Source: Rikenellaceae bacterium
GTDB lineage: Bacteria > Bacteroidota > Bacteroidia > Bacteroidales > Rikenellaceae
Direction: 5' to 3'
Length of the DNA: 58,497 nt
Assembly (NCBI GenBank): GCA_015059875.1
Contig: SUZQ01000005.1
Location: forward strand, 1 to 58,497
The position numbers and the translations under genes were made by a program. Every line of letters begins with the position of its first letter. Position 1 is the first letter of the stretch. The notes under the pieces are model-generated. The model did not search any database and was not told where the DNA came from. It worked only from the letters and a program-made list of their open reading frames with translations. Below are positions 51,901-58,497 of the stretch, in pieces.

Positions 51901-51973
51901 CGTCTATTTTGTATGATTTTCAGCCGATTTTTGTAGGCATCAGTGTTTATTAGTGGGCGTTAGAGTGTAAAAA

Positions 51974-51991
51974 TTACTTGCCGATGCAGAA
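51974..51991. repeat. Attachment-site-like repeat (site B), mnmE-3'-end-like
   Basis: TTACTTGCCGATGCAGAA; minus strand reads TTC TGC ATC GGC AAG TAA = FCIGK stop. Confidence 0.55.
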
Positions 51992-52204
51992 TGTAAAAGT
52001 TATTGATAATAAGAACTTTACGGATTTGTGGCTCAAATCCGGCCTAAATATTTGATAAACAGTGATAAGCGATAATAGCTGATGATAAATAGATGGCGAT
52101 AGTCGCAAACTTTGCGGAGCTGATTAGGGCAAGCAAGTAGTTGCCAACCAAAAGCCGAAAATACTCCTACTCTTAATAGTCTAAACTATTAAATCACAAC
52201 GCAA

Positions 52205-52525
52205 ATGAGAAGGAGTAAATTTAGAAGGCCGTGCAAGGTGCTTATATTCAATGGCGCAAGGGTGTTGGTGGCGATTGTTCGCTCGCTGCATTGTGCCGCT
52301 GAACTGACGCACGAAAACAAATCGGCAATACACAATTGTTGCACCGGGAAATCGGTCCGCTCGGGGGCATATTATTACCGCCAACTGCACCCCGATATCC
52401 TATTGGAGATGGACGATTTGGACAAACTGACGCTCAAAGAATATGACGACTTGTGTGGTGTTACGCGAAAGTATATCTCTACACGGAAGATGGCGCATAT
52501 TCGTAAGAGGAGAAACGAAAATTAA
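52205..52525 (+). CDS. Small hypothetical protein, probable mobile-element gene
   Basis: ORF MRRSKFRRPCKVLIFNGARVLVAIVRSLHCAAEL..., plausible DNA-binding-like C-terminus. Confidence 0.5.
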   Translation: MRRSKFRRPCKVLIFNGARVLVAIVRSLHCAAELTHENKSAIHNCCTGKSVRSGAYYYRQLHPDILLEMDDLDKLTLKEYDDLCGVTRKYISTRKMAHIRKRRNEN

Positions 52526-52669
52526 AGATAAATCAAAAATCGTAAAAGAAGGCAATTGAAGATCTAGAAGAGGCTGGATAGTTCTATATAAGAGATGTCC
52601 AAAATTTATATTATTTAATTTGCATAATCCAAAATGAATAATTATATTTGCAAATAAAATTTATGGTAT

Positions 52670-53806
52670 ATGGCTAAAGTTAAGAATCCTTTTATAGTAA
52701 CGGGCAAAATCGAGCCTGAGTATTTCTGTGATAGAGTGAATGAGTCGGCTCGCCTTATTAAATCCATCACCAATGGAAATAATCTTGTTGTTATATCTCC
52801 TCGTCGTATGGGTAAAACAGGACTTATTCAGTTTTGCTACGATAAACCCGAGATAGCAAATGAATACTATACATTCTTTATAGATATACTTCATACATCG
52901 AGCCTTCGAGAGTTTACATACCTACTCGGTCGTACTATATATGACACTTTGCTCCCACGCAGTCATAAGATGGTCAACTTATTTATACAGACCATCAAAT
53001 CGATAAATGGCAAATTTGGTTTTGATCCTATAACCAACTTGCCGACATTTAATTTAGAGTTGGGTGATATTGAGAAGCCTGAATATACATTGGAAGAGAT
53101 TTTCCGCTACTTGGCGAATGCTGATAAGCCCTGTATTGTGGCTATTGATGAGTTTCAACAGATTGCAAAGTATCCCGAAAAAAACATTGAGGCATTGTTG
53201 CGTACACATATCCAGAAACTCAAAAACAGCAACTTCATCTTTGCTGGCAGCGAACGTCATATGATGCAGGAAATGTTTACATCTTCGGCTCGTCCGTTCT
53301 ATAATAGTGCCGACATATTAGAGTTGAAGGCGATTGCACCTGAGATATATATGCCATTTGTTATAGAACATTTCGAGAAGCGCAATAAGCAGATTTCTGC
53401 CGATAATGTTAAATGGGTCTACGATTTATTCAAAGGACATACATATTACATCCAGCGAACTTTTAATGAATCCTTTGCAGATACAGCCGACAACGAGGAG
53501 TGTACACGAGAAATTATTGAATGTGCTATTGATAATATGGTAGCATATAACGACACCATATTCCGAGAAATTCTATCGAACATTCCTGAAAAACAGAAGG
53601 CTCTGCTATATGCTATTGCCAAAGATGGAGAGGCGACACAAATTACATCAGCCCAATTTATCAAGCGACACGCTCTTTCGTCAGCAAGCTCTGTTCAGGC
53701 GGCCATTAAGAAACTTTTGGAACGAGATATTGTTACTGAAATAAACAAGGTCTATTCGGTAACTGACAAGCTGTTCGCAATGTGGATAAATAGAATGCTT
53801 AATTAA
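52670..53806 (+). CDS. AAA/archaeal-type ATPase with C-terminal winged helix
   Basis: VVISPRRMGKTGLIQFC (Walker A), PCIVAIDEFQQIAKYPE (Walker B), C-terminal HTH. Confidence 0.88.
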   Translation: MAKVKNPFIVTGKIEPEYFCDRVNESARLIKSITNGNNLVVISPRRMGKTGLIQFCYDKPEIANEYYTFFIDILHTSSLREFTYLLGRTIYDTLLPRSHKMVNLFIQTIKSINGKFGFDPITNLPTFNLELGDIEKPEYTLEEIFRYLANADKPCIVAIDEFQQIAKYPEKNIEALLRTHIQKLKNSNFIFAGSERHMMQEMFTSSARPFYNSADILELKAIAPEIYMPFVIEHFEKRNKQISADNVKWVYDLFKGHTYYIQRTFNESFADTADNEECTREIIECAIDNMVAYNDTIFREILSNIPEKQKALLYAIAKDGEATQITSAQFIKRHALSSASSVQAAIKKLLERDIVTEINKVYSVTDKLFAMWINRMLN

Positions 53807-53940
53807 ATGGAGTGATTTTACTAAGAATCGGCAATAATTGGATTTATTGCCGATTCTCTGCAAAAAGTCTCACCTCAAGACACTTTCCGTTATCAAACTA
53901 TATTACCAATAGTTCTTGGGGAATGATTATGGTCTTTACA

Positions 53941-54366
53941 CTATTTATACAACTCGGGGCGTCTGCATTTGTTTTCGTCTTCAATCATTTGGTTTATCTC
54001 TGAATCAGGCGCGACAACCTTGTACTCAAATGCCTTTTCAAACGCAGTTCTTCCGGCATCCGTCATCAAGCCTCGGTCTTCAAGGTCCATACATCTATCC
54101 AAATTCAGTTGAGTCCAATGGCTTTTAGGACGACGAGGCGAAAGGCGTTGAACTAATCGACCATCGGGCAGGCGTTTGTTAGTGGAGTCTATCCAGCCGA
54201 AGCATAGAGCCTCCTCCACAACTTCGATGTATGGAATGGCCGACCATTCGGGGCATTTACTACGATAGGTTACCACCCAGCAACACCTCTCCTTGCAATG
54301 GTTATCAGCAAGCCATTGTCGAAGCTCGGAGCGGTCCTTAAAATGGAGTAGATTGATTATTTCCAT
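53941..54366 (-). CDS. YdeI/OmpD-associated family protein
   Basis: DRSELRQWLADNHCKERCCWVVTYRSK, VEEALCFGWIDSTNKRL, RRPKSHWTQLN. Confidence 0.88.
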   Translation of the reverse strand: MEIINLLHFKDRSELRQWLADNHCKERCCWVVTYRSKCPEWSAIPYIEVVEEALCFGWIDSTNKRLPDGRLVQRLSPRRPKSHWTQLNLDRCMDLEDRGLMTDAGRTAFEKAFEYKVVAPDSEINQMIEDENKCRRPELYK

Positions 54367-55028
54367 AGTGCCATATATATGATACAAAGATAGTAAGAAT
54401 TTCAATAAAGTGAACGAATAAATACGCTCCGAAGTAATTGTCTGCCTGAAATTATCAACCCATCATAAAATATACACAAACAGCCCATAATCTCTATTAT
54501 ATGATAGTTTGAGCATGGTTTGCGTTTTTTGCAAAATGGCTTCTGATGCGGGGTTGTATTTGTATAAAAGGTTATGATTTTTGAGTCTGAGTTTTTGGGG
54601 ATTTTATTGTGCGTTTTGTGGGTGAGAAAAACGCAGAAATCTTTGTACAAAACGAGTACACACGATGTTTACTTCTGCACATAGTGAACATTGTAATTAT
54701 CGCATAATCAATCCAATGCAATGTATTGCGCAAAATAACATTGGATTTCAAATCGCTCACTAAAATCGGAGAGAAACACGGCCGTTCCCAGTGTTCATAA
54801 TTTCGCCCTCAAAAAGTGGATAGAGAAAAGTTGTCGCAATGAGCCGATTGGCATCAATTAATACATGTTATTATCGCTCTTATGGTCAATATTATATAAT
54901 TTTGTAGAGTTAATATTTTAATACTCACGCGACTACATAAAAGAGAACAGAGGAAAGATGTCGTCGTTGAAGAGTGATTTTTTTGTGCAGTTTAGAGTCT
55001 TTTATAACAAAGAGTTTACAAGACAGAA

Positions 55029-55060
55029 TTTGGTAATATGATGAAAAAATACTAATTTTG
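55029..55060 (+). promoter_or_regulatory. Bacteroidetes-type promoter upstream of the Mrr operon
   Basis: TTTG, 20 nt, TAATTTTG. Confidence 0.7.
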
Positions 55061-55084
55061 CGTAAACTACTAATTTCAAATGAT

Positions 55085-55999
55085 ATGATACCTCCATTCG
55101 ACCAATTTATCCACCCCGTCCTATTAAGTTTAAAAGATGGCAAACCTCGCGACATAGCAGATATTAGGAAATTTGTTGCGACATATTTTAATCTCTCGGA
55201 AGAGGATATTCTTGAACGAACATTCCGAGGTACTACGACAAAATTATACGATCGTACTCAGTGGTCAACTACATACCTGGACAAAGCTGGTTATATAACA
55301 AAGTCTCAGCGTGGAGTTAGCATTATTACCGCAGAGGGCATCAATGCATTAGATAGCGGAAACATAATATCTATTGACTACTTGAAAGAACATTCCGCTT
55401 CATTTGTTGAATTTGCTAGTAAGGTAAACACTCCAAAGGCAGAAAATCGTAAAAAAGAAGATATTTCAAAAGAAGACTCTGAAATAGAGACTCCTGAAGA
55501 TGCACTCAACCGTAACTTTAGTGTAGTAAATCAAAATCTAGCAGACGATTTGTTGAAAATGGTCAAAGGTATTAATCCAAAACGATTTGAAGAATTGGTT
55601 GTTCAATTGCTCGGAAAAATGGGTTACGGAGATCGTATTGAGGAAAGCGGAATAGTTACCCAATATGCCAAAGATGGTGGTATTGATGGTATTATCAAAG
55701 AGGATAAGTTGGGTTTAGACACTATTTATGTTCAAGCCAAGAGGTGGGATAATGTGGTTACAGTAAAAGAAGTGCGTGGTTTTGTTGGTGCGTTAGATGA
55801 ATTTGGAGGAACCAAAGGCGTTTTTATAACTACATCATCATTTACGAAAGATGCGTTATATTATAGTCCTAAAAATAAGAAAGTTATCTTAATCGACGGA
55901 CTTCAGCTCTGCAATTATATGATAGAATATAATTTAGGTGTCTCGGTAAAACAAACATTTGAGATTAAAAAGATAGATACAGATTTCTTTGAAGAATAA
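55085..55999 (+). CDS. Mrr-type restriction endonuclease
   Basis: Winged-helix N-terminus MIPPFDQFIHPVLLSLKDGKPRDIADIR; catalytic KDGGIDGIIKEDKLGLDTIYVQAKRW. Confidence 0.93.
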   Translation: MIPPFDQFIHPVLLSLKDGKPRDIADIRKFVATYFNLSEEDILERTFRGTTTKLYDRTQWSTTYLDKAGYITKSQRGVSIITAEGINALDSGNIISIDYLKEHSASFVEFASKVNTPKAENRKKEDISKEDSEIETPEDALNRNFSVVNQNLADDLLKMVKGINPKRFEELVVQLLGKMGYGDRIEESGIVTQYAKDGGIDGIIKEDKLGLDTIYVQAKRWDNVVTVKEVRGFVGALDEFGGTKGVFITTSSFTKDALYYSPKNKKVILIDGLQLCNYMIEYNLGVSVKQTFEIKKIDTDFFEE

Positions 56000-56033
56000 G
56001 AAGCTTACCTAATTTGACAAAAGTATTAGTAGA

Positions 56034-56735
56034 ATGGAAAATTTTAATATTTCAGACATAATTACATGTATTGTAGAAGGCGTGGCTGCATTGGGTTCCG
56101 TGCTGGTTGCTTTAACTGCTATTTGGGGGCGATCAATTAAAAGAATCTTTTATAAGGCCGAGTTATCTCTTGAAATTAATCAAGACGATAACTGTTGCGT
56201 TGATATGATTGAGGTAGAATCGAACGAATCTAACACAGAAAGAGAACTGCAAATTCGAATTAAACTTATAAACAAAGGTAATGAAACAGCTTTAGACACG
56301 ATATCATTTGTTGATGAGGTGTATAAGCAAGATGGCGATGGTAAATTTTCACAATATCGGAACTATTTGCCATTTCAACTCATGTACTATCAAACAGGAA
56401 AAACAAAAGATCATGTTATTCCCCATTTATCTTATTATATAGAGATAGCAAAAGTAATGTGCTTGCAGGTTAATGCGATGTCGGAAGATTCCGCAACAAG
56501 TAAACAAAATCATAAATTATATTTGCAAGCATTCGATAAAATACCTTTTTCTCGAAAAGAACTAGGAAAAGGTACATTTATTGTTCCCGTAAAGACATAT
56601 TTTAAATGTGCTAAAGAACCCGTTGTTACATATATTTGGCTACACTGGGATGGAGACAACCTAACAGGTAATTACAAGTCAAAACTTGTAGCACAAATCA
56701 AAACCGCAAAGGAGTTTAAGAATTTGATAAAATAA
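56034..56735 (+). CDS. Hypothetical single-TM protein
   Basis: N-terminal hydrophobic helix GVAALGSVLVALTAIWG, then an Ig-like beta-rich region; 34 bp after mrr. Confidence 0.65.
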   Translation: MENFNISDIITCIVEGVAALGSVLVALTAIWGRSIKRIFYKAELSLEINQDDNCCVDMIEVESNESNTERELQIRIKLINKGNETALDTISFVDEVYKQDGDGKFSQYRNYLPFQLMYYQTGKTKDHVIPHLSYYIEIAKVMCLQVNAMSEDSATSKQNHKLYLQAFDKIPFSRKELGKGTFIVPVKTYFKCAKEPVVTYIWLHWDGDNLTGNYKSKLVAQIKTAKEFKNLIK

Positions 56736-56745
56736 TTTCGTCGAT

Positions 56746-57021
56746 ATGTTATACTTGATTACATATGATTTGATTAAGCCTCGGCAAGATTATAATGATC
56801 TTTACGACTCAATAAAACAATGTTCATCAAAATGGTGGCATTATTTAGATTCCACATGGTTGATTGTAACTGATAGGCCTATTTCAGAATGTGTTGAAAA
56901 GATACACGCTGTGATGGATTGTGATGATAAATTATTAGTTATAAATGTTTCTGGTGCTGAATATAAGGGTTGGCTTCCTAAAAAAGCATGGGAGTGGATT
57001 AGAGAGAATCACAACGGATAA
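56746..57021 (+). CDS. Cas2/SinR-like small protein
   Basis: MLYLITYDLIKPRQDYNDLYDSIKQ...WWHYLDSTWLIVTD...KAWEWI resembles stand-alone Cas2-like SinR family proteins. Confidence 0.7.
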   Translation: MLYLITYDLIKPRQDYNDLYDSIKQCSSKWWHYLDSTWLIVTDRPISECVEKIHAVMDCDDKLLVINVSGAEYKGWLPKKAWEWIRENHNG

Positions 57022-57034
57022 GAATCCCCATAAC

Positions 57035-57847
57035 CTACAACGCCTCGACCGTGCGTGTGCGGAACGACTCGCGGGCCTTGCGGATATAGAGTTTTACCAC
57101 ATCAGCAGGCAGATTTGACGAGCGGACAAATGCTCTTGTTTGTTCGGGGAACTTCGCCAGCGCAGTCGCCAGCAGCCACGCAACGCCCATCCGCACATAG
57201 TACGGCTCCGCGCCCTGCACAGTGCCCTGTTGTGCCACCTTCGGCTTGCCTTTGACAGTCTTATACTTTGACTTTATGCGCCCGAAATCGAGCCCGTTGA
57301 TACGCTCAAAAACCTTGTCGAGCCACTCCTCGTTGAGGAAATAGCACATCGCCACGACCACCGCAAAGCGTACCTCAAACTCGTGTTCGGAGTCAAACCA
57401 ACGCTCCAAAAATGCCCACAGAGTCGCCTTGTCGGCACGAGCCATCCACTTTGCGTGAGCGCAATATGAGTCGCACACCGCCCAATTATCGAGCACAGGC
57501 ACATAGCGCGTAAGCATTGCCAAACGCTCATCGAGCGAACATCTTTCTAGGTTAATGAGATAGCCCCAAACAACGGTTTCCTCGTAGCAAAGGCTCTCGC
57601 TCGACACCGCCTCAAACGCACGAATTACCTCGGCTCCATTGACGCATATTAGGTGCGTTCCATCGGGCATAACAACCTCGCCACCCTCGCGTGAGAGCAG
57701 CTTTGCAACGACCTTTATCTCGGGCGAATGAAGTCCCAACACACGCCTTTCAGGTAGCGCATTCACCACTCGCAAATGTCCCTCCCGATACTGCGCATCC
57801 GTCAGAAAGCGTTCACAGACCAATGATTGTAGTAGGTGGTCGATCAT
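57035..57847 (-). CDS. DNA alkylation repair (AlkD-like) protein
   Basis: PVLDNWAVCDSYCAHAKW...SEHEFEVRFAVVVAMCYFL...YYVRMGVAWLLATALAKFP. Confidence 0.88.
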   Translation of the reverse strand: MIDHLLQSLVCERFLTDAQYREGHLRVVNALPERRVLGLHSPEIKVVAKLLSREGGEVVMPDGTHLICVNGAEVIRAFEAVSSESLCYEETVVWGYLINLERCSLDERLAMLTRYVPVLDNWAVCDSYCAHAKWMARADKATLWAFLERWFDSEHEFEVRFAVVVAMCYFLNEEWLDKVFERINGLDFGRIKSKYKTVKGKPKVAQQGTVQGAEPYYVRMGVAWLLATALAKFPEQTRAFVRSSNLPADVVKLYIRKARESFRTRTVEAL

Positions 57848-57862
57848 AAAACTATTGCATTG

Positions 57863-58497
57863 TTACTCGTTTGAAACAATTCTTTGAGGCAAAGGCTGAC
57901 AAAATGTCTTATTCACAACTCGATCTCGCATCTTCTGCGCATTGCTGAAATTTCTAGATATATTCTGCACTATCTCGATATAATTATCTTGGCCTTCATC
58001 ATTCTGGTAATAGAACGGTTTTATCGATACGCAATTTGGGTGCTCAAATAGAGTATTCAGCAATGTTCTATCCGATGTGCCACAAGAGTGTCCCATGATA
58101 TAAATCTGGTATGGAGCTGATTCTACGAATTCAAGAACATTTCGATAATTCACATCCTCTAAATAGCGAATAGACTTAATATTCTTTAATAGCTCATTGT
58201 TGTTGAGGCAGCTAATCTCTGGATATTTATTATCTAGCTCATCGCCATATCCGAAAATAACACTATCCGGATTATCCAAATGACCGTGTATGTGATTGAT
58301 AGGGAAATGATGTTCATCAGCCGGCATATACATATCGGCTGTTTTGGTATAGTTGAAATTTAAGAGCATGATTCTATCAGGGTAAAGCATAGCTGAAGGT
58401 AGCTCATTCCCATTGATAGAGCCAATTCCCATATTGTCTATTTGTTCCCTCTGTGCTTTCTTGAAATCTGATACTTGTTTTATTTTTTCACGGGCTT
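57863..58497 (-). CDS. AbiH-family protein, 5' truncated by the window edge
   Basis: MLLNFNYTKTADMY...INHIHGHLDNPDSVIFGYGDELD...IYIMGHSCGTSDRTLLNTLF; the frame stays open to 58497. Confidence 0.8.
   Translation of the reverse strand, partial: AREKIKQVSDFKKAQREQIDNMGIGSINGNELPSAMLYPDRIMLLNFNYTKTADMYMPADEHHFPINHIHGHLDNPDSVIFGYGDELDNKYPEISCLNNNELLKNIKSIRYLEDVNYRNVLEFVESAPYQIYIMGHSCGTSDRTLLNTLFEHPNCVSIKPFYYQNDEGQDNYIEIVQNISRNFSNAQKMRDRVVNKTFCQPLPQRIVSNE

Noticed and set aside
54402-54760. Small minus-strand ORFs upstream of the YdeI-like gene
   Set aside because: Low-complexity translations without a plausible start signal; intergenic DNA is the simpler reading.
56746-57021. CRISPR-Cas locus on the basis of the Cas2-like protein
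   Set aside because: No Cas1, effector genes or repeat-spacer array anywhere in the window.

Overview
The window looks like a Bacteroidales chromosome (Alistipes-like by gene content and TAnnTTTG-type promoters; lineage is inferred) with two compartments. (1) About 1-35.8 kb is a GC-richer core: a GH57-like hydrolase, DUF4435, SUI1/YciH, a large outer-membrane protein with an HEYRH motif, PBP1A, asd-bamD-rpoZ-coaBC-recN, a FecBCD-type ABC importer, a GH2 enzyme, tRNA-Glu(TTC), rpsT, a glycerophosphodiesterase, ALDH, a MINPP-like phosphatase plus a truncated paralog, and a MurNAc-type cluster (aminotransferase, SSS symporter, BadF kinase, two tandem GH-like lipoproteins, murQ, DMT transporter). 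(2) About 36-57 kb is an AT-rich defence island: DUF4062, HNH, dGTPase, Bro-N/Fic, TIR protein, AbiC-like membrane protein, PD-(D/E)XK (DUF4420-like), Z1 ATPase, MORC/GHKL ATPase, 5mC methyltransferase, XRE regulator, an unknown 239-aa gene, an excisionase-like HTH, AAA ATPase, YdeI-like, Mrr, a membrane protein and a Cas2/SinR-like protein. AlkD-like and AbiH genes follow. Main hunt results: a MORC-Z1-PDDEXK-methyltransferase operon with an unknown head gene and an AbiC+TIR tail, no visible AIPR and no integrase; two direct-repeat, mnmE-3'-end-like sites bracketing it; a stand-alone Mrr/TM/Cas2-like cluster without CRISPR; a 7-bp tandem repeat inside an ABC-transporter lipoprotein gene that should act as a frameshift switch; and twin unknown glycosidase-like lipoproteins inside a murT/murK/murQ-like operon. 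All family calls come from reading motifs by eye; no database search was run.
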